Part shown: in pieces, positions 6,998 through 15,878 of the stretch
How the letters are laid out: the number at the start of each line of letters is the position of its first letter
Numbering within the stretch: the first letter of the stretch is position 1
Assembly: GCA_030749725.1 (NCBI GenBank)
Contig: JASMJM010000082.1
Coordinates: 1-47,686 of the forward strand
Origin: Pseudomonadales bacterium
Lineage (GTDB): Bacteria; Pseudomonadota; Gammaproteobacteria; Pseudomonadales; Azotimanducaceae
DNA: 47,686 nucleotides
Direction of reading: 5' to 3'
Made by a program: the position numbers and the translations under genes
Notes under the pieces: generated by a model
The model's input: the letters and a program-made list of their open reading frames with translations, nothing else
Databases searched by the model: none
Told to the model about the DNA's origin: nothing

Positions 6998-9211
6998 TCA
7001 CGGCGCATCATCAAGCACCGTGCGTGATTCGATATGATCCTTGAGATCCTGCGGCAGCCACCAACTGGGTTTCAGTTGGCGCCTGCTGAACAGCTTTTCG
7101 GCTTGATCGGTATAGTGTCGTGAATCCTTGCGATCGCTCTGCCCGATGGGCAGGTAGGTCCAGCTCTTGATCGGTCTGCTCAACTCAACGATCTGAGTAG
7201 AGGTCTGCCCGCGTTCTCCCCAAACGCTGTTAGCCCTTTTCTGGCGGGCGTAGCCGACGCTGCGCAGGGTACTGGTGCCGAAACGACCCCCTCCGCCGAG
7301 AGGCCAGGAATGGTCGTCCCGGCCTACCCGGAATAGATCGCCATAGCTCGGGTTGACCGCATCGAAGTCTGCCGCCAGTCGACCCATGGCAGTTTTAAGG
7401 GCGCCTGCCATGGCCTTCAGGATCTCGTCATCCAGCCGCACTGGTTTGGGGGGGCGGTCTTCGATGATTGCATACCAGTCATCGATGAGTCCTTGCAGAC
7501 GATCTGACTCAGTTTTGCCAAGATCCATTTCCAGCTGTTCCCGCCAGTAATAATACTTGAGTGCCGCCGAGGAATCTCGATGCAGGCCGCCGTCCCAATT
7601 GAGCAGTTCCTTGATGCCGTTGGCATAGCGTTCGGAGCTCTTGAATTGGTCTGCAAATCTGCTATCTGCCAGCTTGAGTGTGCCGATCCACCTTTCCATG
7701 CCGTAAGGATGGATGTCGTTGATGATCGACATCGCGTCCTGCGCCGTAACTGAATCGTTAGCCTGCAGTAGTTGAATGCCTCTGGCACCCCGTTGATTGA
7801 TCCAGCCCGCCCTTTCCGGTCCATATCCAGGCCCGCTGTAGAGATAGTCAGGGAAGTCAGCCGGAGAGAAGGGGCTGTCGGGTATCATCGCGTCCGGTGG
7901 TATGTTGCAGTTCTGCATATATCCCTGGGGTGGATTCAGTACTTGCAGATGATCTGATGCCGGATGGAAACCCAGCCATGCAGATGCCGAGGTGGATCCA
8001 TCCACCGCTCGCGACCAGTCAAAACCGTTGGGTCGAACTGGAACGCGCCCCGTTCTCTGGTAATAGATGTTGCCGCCGGTGTCCGCCACCATCACGTTCT
8101 GCGGAAAAACGGTCAGGCTTTCCATACCTTCCACAGCAGCACGGTAGTCATGGCCGTAGTTGAGGGCAAACCAGGCCCCGGAGATATTGACCGTGTCGCC
8201 ATAGGCCATGGCGGCAGCGTACGCCTTGCCCTCCTGCCAGGCTATGATAGGCCCGTGCGGTGCAAACCAGAGGGTGTGGCGTTGACTCGCTGCTCCCTTT
8301 ACCTTCAAGGTAACGGTACGGGACCGCAACGTGAGCCACTTGCCATCGAACAGGAATTGGCGGTTATCCCCCTCCTTGACGGTCAGTGCGTAGACGTCGG
8401 CTGTATCCGGCCCGCCGGTTGTCATCGCCCAGGCCAGATTGGCATTGTGCCCAAGGCCAATGTACGGGAACCCGGCCAGGGTCACGCCGCTGCCATGCAA
8501 CGCTCCGGCATGGATTCGAAATTCCCAGAAGCGGGAGGGCCCAAACCAAGCCAGATGGGGGTCGATGGCAAGAATGGCTGCGCGACTGGCACTTCGCCTG
8601 GGTGAGACGGCAAACTGATTGGAACCCCGCTGTGCCGGTTGGTAACCGGGCCGTACACCGCTCCTTCTGAGGTCTCCGTAGGCTTCGTCTATTGACCAGT
8701 TGTATAGGAACAGGCGGCCGAAGGCAATCACCATATACTTGTCGACCTGTCGGCCCTGCCACCAGGTGGGAATATCCTCTGGGTGCTCTTTGTAGAACAC
8801 ATTGATGCCGGCAACGAACGCCTCCGTGTGACGTTGTATGACCCTGGGAATCTGATGCCAGTTCTTCCTGGCAGCGCCATAGTGGTCGAACAGGTGAGAG
8901 CGCAGATCCGACTGCACGGCGCCATCGCCGACAACGGATGACAGTTCGCCGACGGCGGTGAGTAGATTGAGCAGCAGTTGATCGGGTCGGTCCTGCGCCA
9001 TAGCGTATCCCTGAGCGTACAGCCCCCCTTCATCCGTAGGCGCATAGATGTGAGGAATACCCCAGCTGTCACGATAGATTACCGTCTTTCCAACATCTCT
9101 GCCGCCGCCCGGCAGAGAGCCATTCGAACGAGCTTCAGCGAGTGTCGTGGTGGCTAAGCCGATCATGGTGAAACATATCAGGCATCGCGGCAGTAGAGAG
9201 CTGAACTTCAT
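6998..9211 (-). CDS. Penicillin acylase family (Ntn) amidohydrolase
   Basis: 737 residues, full length for a penicillin acylase-type precursor. Members are exported, cut autocatalytically, and use the new N-terminal serine of the beta chain to hydrolyse amides such as penicillin G or acyl-homoserine lactones. The start has a signal peptide (MKFSSLLPRCLICFTMIGLA, ending near TTLAEA). The alpha chain opens with YRDSWGIPHIYA. The nucleophile is Ser197 in RGSNQF, giving an alpha chain plus spacer of about 170 residues and a beta chain of about 540. A later GLGHNANLAWAMT block fits oxyanion-hole residues. The start ATG follows AAGGAAGTCACCTG. The true substrate (acyl-homoserine lactone, peptide or other amide) is not known. 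Confidence 0.93.
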   Translation of the reverse strand: MKFSSLLPRCLICFTMIGLATTTLAEARSNGSLPGGGRDVGKTVIYRDSWGIPHIYAPTDEGGLYAQGYAMAQDRPDQLLLNLLTAVGELSSVVGDGAVQSDLRSHLFDHYGAARKNWHQIPRVIQRHTEAFVAGINVFYKEHPEDIPTWWQGRQVDKYMVIAFGRLFLYNWSIDEAYGDLRRSGVRPGYQPAQRGSNQFAVSPRRSASRAAILAIDPHLAWFGPSRFWEFRIHAGALHGSGVTLAGFPYIGLGHNANLAWAMTTGGPDTADVYALTVKEGDNRQFLFDGKWLTLRSRTVTLKVKGAASQRHTLWFAPHGPIIAWQEGKAYAAAMAYGDTVNISGAWFALNYGHDYRAAVEGMESLTVFPQNVMVADTGGNIYYQRTGRVPVRPNGFDWSRAVDGSTSASAWLGFHPASDHLQVLNPPQGYMQNCNIPPDAMIPDSPFSPADFPDYLYSGPGYGPERAGWINQRGARGIQLLQANDSVTAQDAMSIINDIHPYGMERWIGTLKLADSRFADQFKSSERYANGIKELLNWDGGLHRDSSAALKYYYWREQLEMDLGKTESDRLQGLIDDWYAIIEDRPPKPVRLDDEILKAMAGALKTAMGRLAADFDAVNPSYGDLFRVGRDDHSWPLGGGGRFGTSTLRSVGYARQKRANSVWGERGQTSTQIVELSRPIKSWTYLPIGQSDRKDSRHYTDQAEKLFSRRQLKPSWWLPQDLKDHIESRTVLDDAP

Positions 9212-9320
9212 CAGGTGACTTCCTTCTGGGTGAGAGCATGCCTTTAATCTTCTCCCGGCATACTGGATAATCGAAGCTTGGCACGATCCATTATCATTAC
9301 ATCACGCTGGCAGATCAATT

Positions 9321-10043
9321 GTGCATGGCATCCGCTCGATAGTGCGAGGACTCGATCTAATCCTGCAACCCGGCCTGCGGCGTTATGTCATATTGCCCCT
9401 GCTGATCAATGTGGTAGTTTTTGTTGGCATGATCGTCCTCGGTTTCCGGTATTTCGATAACTGGTTGACCGGCACCCTGGCCGCCTTACCGGAGTGGTTG
9501 GGCTTTTTGTCCTGGCTGATGTGGATTCTGTTTGTATTCATAGCAGCAGCGTTCCTGTTTGTCTTCTTTACGCTGTGCGCCAACATCATTGCAGCACCGT
9601 TCAATGCGATCCTGTCGGTGCGCGTTGAGGATTGTTTAGTGAGTGAGCCTGGTGAGCCGATGACAGCGATTTCACTGCTGCTGATTCTGCCCCGCGCCTT
9701 CGCTCGAGAAATCAGCAAACTGCTCTACTATCTGCCGCGGCTCATAGGCCTCGCGGTTCTCTCCGTAATACCCGTTGTCAACTTGATCGCGCCGCCACTC
9801 TGGCTGCTGTTCGGTGGCTGGATGATGAGCGTGCAATATACGGACTATGCTGCAGATAACAACGGCATCAGTTTTTCGGAACTGCGTCGTCGCCTCGGCG
9901 GCGACAGAATCAACAGCTTCGGATTTGGCTTGGCGGTCTATCTGATGATGCTGATTCCCTTGTTGAACCTGGTGTTGATTCCAGCCGCCGTGGCGGGTGG
10001 TACCGTACTTTGGGTGGAAAGATTGACAGATGGAGGGGATTAG
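9321..10043 (+). CDS. cysZ: CysZ/EI24 family inner-membrane protein
   Basis: 240 residues with the CysZ/EI24 pattern: GLDLILQPGLRRYVILPLLINVVVF at the start, then four or more hydrophobic segments and the conserved LFVFFTLCANIIAAPFNAILSVRVE. CysZ imports sulfate for cysteine synthesis in gammaproteobacteria. The best start is GTG 9321, which places the family's N-terminal block at the right position; no good ATG exists. The gene is monocistronic and divergent from the acylase gene. No cysteine-synthesis genes are nearby, so the sulfate role is taken from the family. Confidence 0.85.
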   Translation: MHGIRSIVRGLDLILQPGLRRYVILPLLINVVVFVGMIVLGFRYFDNWLTGTLAALPEWLGFLSWLMWILFVFIAAAFLFVFFTLCANIIAAPFNAILSVRVEDCLVSEPGEPMTAISLLLILPRAFAREISKLLYYLPRLIGLAVLSVIPVVNLIAPPLWLLFGGWMMSVQYTDYAADNNGISFSELRRRLGGDRINSFGFGLAVYLMMLIPLLNLVLIPAAVAGGTVLWVERLTDGGD

Positions 10044-10143
10044 CATGGCGGCGAACCCGGGGAATTAAGAGTTGATTTCACTTTTGAAGAGGACTAGGTT
10101 TGCTTCTTCAAGAAAAAGGTCTTGAGGGGAAGGAGAGCGCACT

Positions 10144-10980
10144 ATGATTACTGCAATGCCACGCATCGCCATCGCGGTCAATGATTTCTCGGAGACGGTC
10201 GTCACGTTCCGGGACAAACTCGGAATGCCGGTCATCGACATGTCGGAGGGCAGTGTCAGCAGCCTGGGGGCGAAGCTGGCCATGTGTGTCCCCAAGGGTG
10301 GCAGTAACATCGAACTCATGTGCCCCGCTGATCCGAACGCGCCACTTAGTCAAAGTCTGCAGAGATTTCTGGATCGCCGCGGCGAGGGTCTGTTCGCTCT
10401 GATGCTCGAGGCGCCAGATCCCAATGCCGAAGCTGACGACCTGTTAGGGCGCGGCCTGAACGTGCTGCCGCTGATGGCGGGCGCCGGCGGGCGCGACGTC
10501 CATCCGAACTCGACCCACGGCGTACTGATTCGAGTGTACCCGGTGAACTCGTTTCAGGGGGAGGAAGCAAACGCAGACTCCAACCTGTCCGGCATCGTAC
10601 GGGTGATCATCGCTGTCCACGATATGGATCACGCCACAAACGTATACGGCGATCAGTTCGCTATGGAAATCGGTGAGCCCTCCGTGGACGCGGGCAGAGG
10701 CGTGGCGTCGGCAATCTGCAAACCACCGTCTGGGGGGGTGATCGAACTGGTGTCTGTGGAAGACCCATCGAAGCCACTCGCTAAGTCCATCGAAGGATTT
10801 CTGCAGGACGGACGTGAAGGTATGTATGCCCTGGTGCTGCAGTCTAACGACCCGACAGGGTTGGCAAGCATTCTATCTGAACGCGGTTTGACGGTGAACC
10901 AATCAGCCGACTCGGCGGCAATCATGGAGGTGGATCGCGCGTCTATGTTTGGCGCACTACTGCGGATCGAGCCTGCTTAG
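10144..10980 (+). CDS. Two-domain VOC (glyoxalase/dioxygenase fold) protein
   Basis: 278 residues consisting of two tandem vicinal-oxygen-chelate domains. The first (about 1-135) begins with MPRIAIAVNDFSETVVTFRDKLGMPVIDM, the second (about 145-278) with VRVIIAVHDMDHATNVYGDQFAMEIGEP. Both contain the paired beta-alpha-beta-beta-beta pattern, each followed by an IEL block. Family members are glyoxalases, extradiol dioxygenases or epimerases, and the metal-ligand set is not clear enough here to choose. AAGGAG lies 8 nt before ATG 10144. A strong hairpin follows the stop codon directly. Confidence 0.83.
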   Translation: MITAMPRIAIAVNDFSETVVTFRDKLGMPVIDMSEGSVSSLGAKLAMCVPKGGSNIELMCPADPNAPLSQSLQRFLDRRGEGLFALMLEAPDPNAEADDLLGRGLNVLPLMAGAGGRDVHPNSTHGVLIRVYPVNSFQGEEANADSNLSGIVRVIIAVHDMDHATNVYGDQFAMEIGEPSVDAGRGVASAICKPPSGGVIELVSVEDPSKPLAKSIEGFLQDGREGMYALVLQSNDPTGLASILSERGLTVNQSADSAAIMEVDRASMFGALLRIEPA

Positions 10981-10981
10981 G

Positions 10982-11002
10982 ACTCGCGCGAGAAGCGCGA
11001 GT
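10982..11002. terminator. Hairpin between convergent genes
   Basis: Perfect 8-bp stem ACTCGCGC / GCGCGAGT with a GAGAA loop, starting two bases after the VOC stop codon and ending just before the stop of the convergent small gene. Only three T follow on the plus strand, so it may act as a terminator with a short U-tract or as a transcript-end stabiliser. Confidence 0.6.
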
Positions 11003-11003
11003 T

Positions 11004-11198
11004 TCACTCTGGCTGACTGCTCTTCGATTCGGCCCGAGCGAGAATCGCCTGTTCCTGCGCCTTCTCGGGGCGGTTCATGGTTATGGTGGCCACATGGGTA
11101 TCATGGTTTGCCTCATAAAGAACCAATGTGTAGTCGAGAGGTTCCCTGTACCAATTGGCACTGCGTATTTCAAACGGTGTTGTTTCGTCTGTTGACAC
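11004..11198 (-). CDS. Small protein, 64 aa, resembling the first strands of a crotonase
   Basis: A GTG start at 11198 has a perfect AAGGAGG ribosome site 8 nt upstream, which is why this short frame is taken as a gene. Residues 24-45 (YTLVLYEANHDTHVATITMNRP) look like the beginning of an enoyl-CoA hydratase, where VATITLNRPEK is the family start. After RPEK the sequence changes to AQEQAILARAESKSSQPE and stops, so the oxyanion-hole and active-site regions are absent. It could be a relic of a crotonase with an intact ribosome site, or a small protein that has been kept. It is divergent from the hemerythrin gene and convergent with the VOC gene across a hairpin. Confidence 0.6.
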   Translation of the reverse strand: MSTDETTPFEIRSANWYREPLDYTLVLYEANHDTHVATITMNRPEKAQEQAILARAESKSSQPE

Positions 11199-11226
11199 TT
11201 TACGTTCCTCCTTATCAATCGATATT

Positions 11227-11250
11227 AGCCTGTCGTATCGAGAACAGGCT
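11227..11250. promoter_or_regulatory. Inverted repeat between divergent small gene and hemerythrin gene
   Basis: AGCCTGT and ACAGGCT form a perfect 7-bp inverted repeat separated by 10 bp, 29 bp upstream of the small gene's start codon and 72 bp upstream of the hemerythrin start. It could be a repressor operator or a 5' leader hairpin. Function is inferred from position only. Confidence 0.4.
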
Positions 11251-11321
11251 GTTATTATGTAAGGTATCTCACTAAAGTGCAGGTTTGGAGCCAAGTAATA
11301 CCACATTGATTCGGAGTACGC

Positions 11322-11735
11322 ATGGACAAGATAGAATGGTCTGACAAATTCACTGTTGGCGTGGAGGTACTGGACGAGCAACACAAGACCCTGGTGGGAA
11401 TGATCAACAACCTTTTGGAAACGCCCAACGTCGCCAGCAACACGGCAATCATCACGGAACTGTTGAACGCGATGATCCAATACGCGATCACGCACTTTGA
11501 AACGGAAGAGGGGTTGATGCGCAGATATACCTATCCCGCGTTCGAGTCCCAAAAAGAACAGCATGTTGAATTTATGAAGAATACTTCAGAATTCTGTAAG
11601 GTCGAAGAAGGTACCGTTGTGATCGAGAACTTTTCTGATTCCGTCCTGACGTACCTGCGCGAGTGGTGGGTCAATCACATTCTCGTCGATGACATGAAAT
11701 ACAAGTCCTTCTTCGCGGAAAAGGGAAGGTCCTGA
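11322..11735 (+). CDS. Bacteriohemerythrin
   Basis: 137 residues, the usual size of single-domain bacteriohemerythrins, which hold a non-haem di-iron site in a four-helix bundle and bind oxygen. Expected ligands are visible at H21 (DEQHKTL), H58 and E62 (THFETEE), H81 (KEQHVEF), H119 and D124 (WWVNHILVDD). The position that normally carries the first His of the H-x3-H pair (EAHKxEH) is Gln77 here, read from a CAA codon one base away from His. The iron site may therefore be altered or one ligand short. The gene is divergent from the 64-residue gene and 87 bp before an SDR gene. Confidence 0.92.
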   Translation: MDKIEWSDKFTVGVEVLDEQHKTLVGMINNLLETPNVASNTAIITELLNAMIQYAITHFETEEGLMRRYTYPAFESQKEQHVEFMKNTSEFCKVEEGTVVIENFSDSVLTYLREWWVNHILVDDMKYKSFFAEKGRS

Positions 11736-11822
11736 AATTGATTCCGGCGCGGGCGGGACATCCCGCTAGCCGGTGGTTGCCTGGTTGAATTCATAATGTA
11801 ATTGCGGATCGGAGTTGCAGAT

Positions 11823-12554
11823 ATGGACGGAAAGGTGGTGTTGATTACCGGCGGCAGCCGCGGCCTGGGACGAGCCATGGCGCTCGGCTTTGCCAGGGAG
11901 GGCGCCGACATCGCCATCGTCAGCCGGAAAATCGACAGCTGCAAGTCGACTGCTGAGGAGGTGCAAGCCCTGGGGGGAAAGGCGCTGGCTTATGCTGCTC
12001 ACGTGGGTCACTGGGATGAACTGACGCCGATGGTGGACGCGGTGATTGACCACTTCGGCAGGATTGACGTGCTGATCAACAACGCCGGCATGTCTCCCCT
12101 TTATGAGTCGCTGGATCAGGTTTCCGAAGAGTTGTTCGACAAGGTGATCGGGGTGAATCTCAAGGGGCCCTATCGACTCTCTGCGCTCGTTGGCAAACAC
12201 ATGGCAGAGGGGCAGGGGGGCTGCATCATCAATGTCAGCAGCACTGCAGCGGTAAGACCTTCTCCCAATTCGGAGCCCTACGGGGCGGCGAAGGCGGGGC
12301 TCAACGCAATCACCTGTTCCTTTGCTCACGCCTTTGGCCCCAAGGTCCGGGTCAACTGTATTATGGCGGGCCCATTTTTGACAGATATATCGAAAGCCTG
12401 GGACATGGAAGCATTCGAAAGACAGGCCAAAAGCATGCCGCTGCAACGAGGTGGGCAACCGGATGAGGTCGTTGGGGCGGCACTGTACCTGGCCAGTGAC
12501 AGCGCCAGTTTTACTACCGGTGCCATTCTGGCCGTCGATGGTGGCAACCACTAA
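11823..12554 (+). CDS. SDR family oxidoreductase
   Basis: 243 residues; a classical short-chain dehydrogenase with the cofactor motif TGGSRGLG at the N terminus, NNAG in the middle, the catalytic serine in NVSSTAAV and YGAAK (tyrosine/lysine pair). The C terminus ends in TGAILAVDGG, as in many 3-oxoacyl-ACP/CoA reductase-like members. The start is ATG 11823, 8 nt after GGAG; an upstream in-frame ATG at 11802 lacks a ribosome site. The substrate is unknown. Confidence 0.92.
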   Translation: MDGKVVLITGGSRGLGRAMALGFAREGADIAIVSRKIDSCKSTAEEVQALGGKALAYAAHVGHWDELTPMVDAVIDHFGRIDVLINNAGMSPLYESLDQVSEELFDKVIGVNLKGPYRLSALVGKHMAEGQGGCIINVSSTAAVRPSPNSEPYGAAKAGLNAITCSFAHAFGPKVRVNCIMAGPFLTDISKAWDMEAFERQAKSMPLQRGGQPDEVVGAALYLASDSASFTTGAILAVDGGNH

Positions 12555-12648
12555 TAGACCGTTGGGGGTCACTGACAAGCGGCTTTGAGCCATCACCGCC
12601 GAGTTTTTTGTTCGATCCTGCTAGGTATCCTACTCTAAAGGGGAATTT

Positions 12649-13908
12649 ATGGCCGTTGGTCTGGCCGAATTAATCATCGTCTGTCTGATTGTGGATTGGG
12701 CCTTTCGCAGGATCAAGGTTCCCGGGTTGATCGGCATGCTGTTCGTGGGTATGCTGGCTGGGCCGTATGTGTTCGACCTGTTGGAACCTGAACTGCTGGG
12801 TATCTCGGCGGACCTGAGGCTGATCGCCCTGATAGTTATCTTGCTGCGTGCCGGGCTCGAAGTCAGCCGCAACGTGCTCAACAGAGTGGGCAAGATGGTG
12901 CTGGTATTGTCGGTGGTGCCTGCTCTGTTCGAAATTGCCGTTGTTACGCTACTGGGACCCCATCTGCTTGGGCTCACTTACCTGGAATCTGCCATTCTGG
13001 GAGCGATACTTGGCGCCGTGTCTCCCGCCGTAGTCGTTCCACTGATGATCGACTTCATCGAACGGCGCAAGGGCGTGGGCAAGGGAATCCCTACGCTGGT
13101 CCTGGCAGCTTCTGCCATCGACGATGTCTTCGTTATAGTCATCTTCAGTGTCTTTCTGGGTATCTATAGCGGTCAGAGTATCAGCATAGCGTGGCAGTTG
13201 GCCGGGATTCCCATCTCGATCCTCCTCGGTGTGGCTGTTGGTCTGGGTGTGGGTTTCGTACTCTTTCGGCTGTTCAGTCACTTCAATCCGCGCGCGACCA
13301 AGCGCGCGTTGATCATCCTCGGCATCTCCGTCCTGTTGGTGCACATTGAAAAACTGCTTGAGAATCTCGTCCCCTTCGCGTCACTGTTGGCGGTTATGGG
13401 GGTCGGATTCATCATTCTGGAAAAGAACGAACATATGGCGCACGAATTGTCAGCCAAATTCAGCAAGATATGGGTACTGGCGGAGATCATCCTCTTCACC
13501 ATGGTGGGCGGGCAGGTCAATATCCATGTAGCCCTGGATACAGGGTTGATGGGGGCGGCTTTGATTTTTCTGGGACTGATTGCACGTAGCCTCGGCACCT
13601 TTCTATGTCTGCTCAGAAGCGAACTCAATCTGCATGAACGCCTGTTTGTGATTGTGGCCTATCTGCCAAAGGCCACTGTGCAGGCAGCCATCGGCGCAGC
13701 GCCTCTGGCCGCCATGCAACTCGCGGGCGTCAATACCGGACCCGGCGAAATCATACTGGCCAGCGCAGTGCTCAGCATTTTGCTGACGGCGCCACTCGGT
13801 GCGTGGGCCATCGCTGTTACAGGCGAACGAGTGCTGGTGGAAGGGACTGCCGGCGAGGCGCGCAATGCCGCACTTGAAAGTATGCCCCACGGCGAAGACC
13901 TGATCTGA
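12649..13908 (+). CDS. CPA2-family cation:proton antiporter
   Basis: 419 residues with about 12 hydrophobic segments throughout and the Na+/H+ exchanger domain pattern of the CPA2 family. Early segments VPGLIGMLFVGMLAGPYVFD and LIALIVILLRAGLEVSRNVL, and AAIGAAPLAAM near the end, are typical. The usual ASAIDD motif of helix 5 is present (LAASAIDDVFVIVIFS), with the ion-binding aspartate pair. There is no C-terminal TrkA_N domain. It exchanges Na+ or K+ for protons in the inner membrane. AAAGGGG lies just before ATG 12649. Confidence 0.92.
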   Translation: MAVGLAELIIVCLIVDWAFRRIKVPGLIGMLFVGMLAGPYVFDLLEPELLGISADLRLIALIVILLRAGLEVSRNVLNRVGKMVLVLSVVPALFEIAVVTLLGPHLLGLTYLESAILGAILGAVSPAVVVPLMIDFIERRKGVGKGIPTLVLAASAIDDVFVIVIFSVFLGIYSGQSISIAWQLAGIPISILLGVAVGLGVGFVLFRLFSHFNPRATKRALIILGISVLLVHIEKLLENLVPFASLLAVMGVGFIILEKNEHMAHELSAKFSKIWVLAEIILFTMVGGQVNIHVALDTGLMGAALIFLGLIARSLGTFLCLLRSELNLHERLFVIVAYLPKATVQAAIGAAPLAAMQLAGVNTGPGEIILASAVLSILLTAPLGAWAIAVTGERVLVEGTAGEARNAALESMPHGEDLI

Positions 13909-13929
13909 TTAGCAACCGGGAAGCGAAGG

Positions 13930-15069
13930 TCAATTCGATAACGATTCCACTATTCGGTCGATGATTCTTGTGGGGTTGGCGCACCATCTCAGCACGATGA
14001 CCAGATCGAGTTCCGGTTCGATGAAAACCACATTGCCACCAGCACCCCTTGCCGCGAAGCTCCCGGGCGAACTGTTGCTGGAGATGCCTGCCTCGCGATT
14101 GAGCCACCACAGGAATCCATAGTTGGGGTTTATCGGACAAGGCTCCGTCATTGCATCCACCCAGGCGTCCGACAGTATTTGCCTCGCGCGCCAGCGACCG
14201 CGGCGCAGAAACAGCAGTCCGAACCTGGCATGGTCAAAGCTGTTGATCCAGAGACCACCACCCCAATGAGCTCCGCCGGATACCGACTGTATGCTCTGGC
14301 CATCAACATCCACCCAGGAGTTTTCATAGCCGTGCCAGATCCACTCGTCTGACGCACCGATGGGATCCATCAATTCACGTTTGAGGAACTGCGGCAGGGA
14401 TTCGCCCAACAAGCGGAGCAGTGCCAGAGCGGTACGATTCACTCTCACGTCGTTGTACTCCCAGAAATCGCCTGGGCGACGCAGCTTGCGATCGTTGTCG
14501 TTGGCAACGGCTACCATTGTGGAAGCGGTCCCCGAAGCGGTCCTGGACGCGGCCGTGCCGGAAGTGGCGCCCACCTGACGACCCCGGTCGATGGAATCGG
14601 GGATGCCGAACAGCTCTCCCTCCCACTCGCTGGTTTGCTGCAACAGGTGGCGCCACGTGATGTTGCTGTTGTGATCGGAGTCGAATCCCCCATCCGTTAC
14701 GTATTCGCAGACTCGGTCATCGATGCTGCGGATCAGTCCTCGGTCGACAGCCAACCCCGCGACCGCGGAGATATAGCTCTTGGTGGCACTGAATGTGACT
14801 TCATTGCTGGCTGGGTCGCCATATTCGCCAACGATGTAACCATGGTGAATGACCAAACCGGCGGGATCGGATCGGTCCTTGATGGGACCGAGGATACGAT
14901 CGAAGGGGTGCTTGCTGCCGTTAGGAAGATACGGTTTTAGATCGTGGGACCAGCCGATCTCTTCAGTCGTTGCCAACTGCAGTGCATCGGCAAGCGCGTC
15001 TGGTTTGAATCCTGTCTCCCGGGGATCTTTGCGCTGCCATGTATCTTTAGGTGGAATGTAATCGTTCAT
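13930..15069 (-). CDS. Serine hydrolase of the beta-lactamase/esterase (class C-like) superfamily
   Basis: 379 residues with the SxxK motif at S94-K97 (SATKSYISAVAGLA), the second motif in WEYNDVRVN, and a C-terminal GAGGNVVFIEPELDLVIVLRW strand block. There is no evident signal peptide, so it is probably a cytoplasmic esterase or amidase rather than a periplasmic beta-lactamase. It is the last gene of a five-gene minus-strand operon and starts 6 bp after the glutathione transferase stop. Confidence 0.88.
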   Translation of the reverse strand: MNDYIPPKDTWQRKDPRETGFKPDALADALQLATTEEIGWSHDLKPYLPNGSKHPFDRILGPIKDRSDPAGLVIHHGYIVGEYGDPASNEVTFSATKSYISAVAGLAVDRGLIRSIDDRVCEYVTDGGFDSDHNSNITWRHLLQQTSEWEGELFGIPDSIDRGRQVGATSGTAASRTASGTASTMVAVANDNDRKLRRPGDFWEYNDVRVNRTALALLRLLGESLPQFLKRELMDPIGASDEWIWHGYENSWVDVDGQSIQSVSGGAHWGGGLWINSFDHARFGLLFLRRGRWRARQILSDAWVDAMTEPCPINPNYGFLWWLNREAGISSNSSPGSFAARGAGGNVVFIEPELDLVIVLRWCANPTRIIDRIVESLSN

Positions 15070-15075
15070 GGTGCC

Positions 15076-15798
15076 CTATTCCGGCACGGGTCGGGCCCGC
15101 TGGTTATAGAGCAGATTGCGACGGCGCTCGATCTCCTCCTTGGTCAGCTTGGAGTAGTCCTCTCCCATATCGCCGCCCGCCTCCATGCCACGCTGCACTG
15201 CGGGGCGTGCCTGCATCTCTTCGTACCACCTCTTCACGTATTTGAAATCGTCCAACTCCTGTCCCTGTCCCTGCCAGCCTGCGCACCAGGGATAGCTGAT
15301 CATGTCGGCGATGCTGTACTCCTCACCGGCCAGGTAGGTTCGATCATAAAGTCGATTGTTCATCACGCCATACAGCCGATTCGCCTCGTCAGTGAAGCGG
15401 CGCACTGCGTAGGTTTGATCCCCCTGGTGATCGCCCAGGCGACGAAAGTGGCCACACTCGCCCAGTTTGGGTCCCTGGTTGGCCATCTGCCACATGACCC
15501 ATTGGCAGACTTCATACCGCTGCCGCGATTCCTCGGGCCAGAACTGCCCCGTCTTCTCCGCTATGTACATCATGATGGCTCCGGACTCGAACACGGAGAT
15601 GGGCTCTCGTCCCCCCGCTGGATCGTTATCGACGATGGCAGGCATACGGTTATTGGGGCTCATATTCAGGAATTCGTCGGTAAACTGATCTCCCCGACCT
15701 ATATTGCAGGGCACGATGGTGTAAGGGAGATCGCACTCCTCCAGTAATATGGTTACCTTCTTGCCGTTGGGTGTTGGCCAGTAGTGTAGGTCGATCAT
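15076..15798 (-). CDS. Glutathione S-transferase family protein, YghU/YfcG-like
   Basis: 240 residues, with a thioredoxin-like N-terminal domain (IDLHYWPTPNGKKVTILLEECDLPY, then NRMPAIVDNDPAG and FESGAIMMYIAEKTG) and an all-helical C-terminal domain. WPTPNGKKV is the signature of the YfcG/YghU (Nu-class) proteins, which reduce organic disulfides or hydroperoxides with glutathione. Its location between an NTF2-like gene and a serine hydrolase suggests work on an intermediate of the same pathway. GAGGAGAG lies just before the ATG. Confidence 0.92.
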   Translation of the reverse strand: MIDLHYWPTPNGKKVTILLEECDLPYTIVPCNIGRGDQFTDEFLNMSPNNRMPAIVDNDPAGGREPISVFESGAIMMYIAEKTGQFWPEESRQRYEVCQWVMWQMANQGPKLGECGHFRRLGDHQGDQTYAVRRFTDEANRLYGVMNNRLYDRTYLAGEEYSIADMISYPWCAGWQGQGQELDDFKYVKRWYEEMQARPAVQRGMEAGGDMGEDYSKLTKEEIERRRNLLYNQRARPVPE

Positions 15799-15878
15799 GG
15801 TTCTCTCCTCAGGGACTCTGTTAGCTGTTGAACGATCACTTTAATATACCGAAGCCGCGGCGCGACTTTACGTGTCGG

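Noticed and set aside
11766-12596. A 276-codon minus-strand frame opposite the SDR gene
   Set aside because: Antisense shadow of an SDR with intact cofactor and catalytic motifs.
12555-12648. A rho-independent terminator after the SDR gene, because of a run of six T
   Set aside because: Stems before the T run are only about 4 bp and the T run lies close to the start of the antiporter transcript, so support is too weak.
14944-15747. A 267-codon plus-strand frame opposite the glutathione transferase gene
   Set aside because: Antisense shadow; the minus-strand frame has the WPTPNGKKV signature and a ribosome site.
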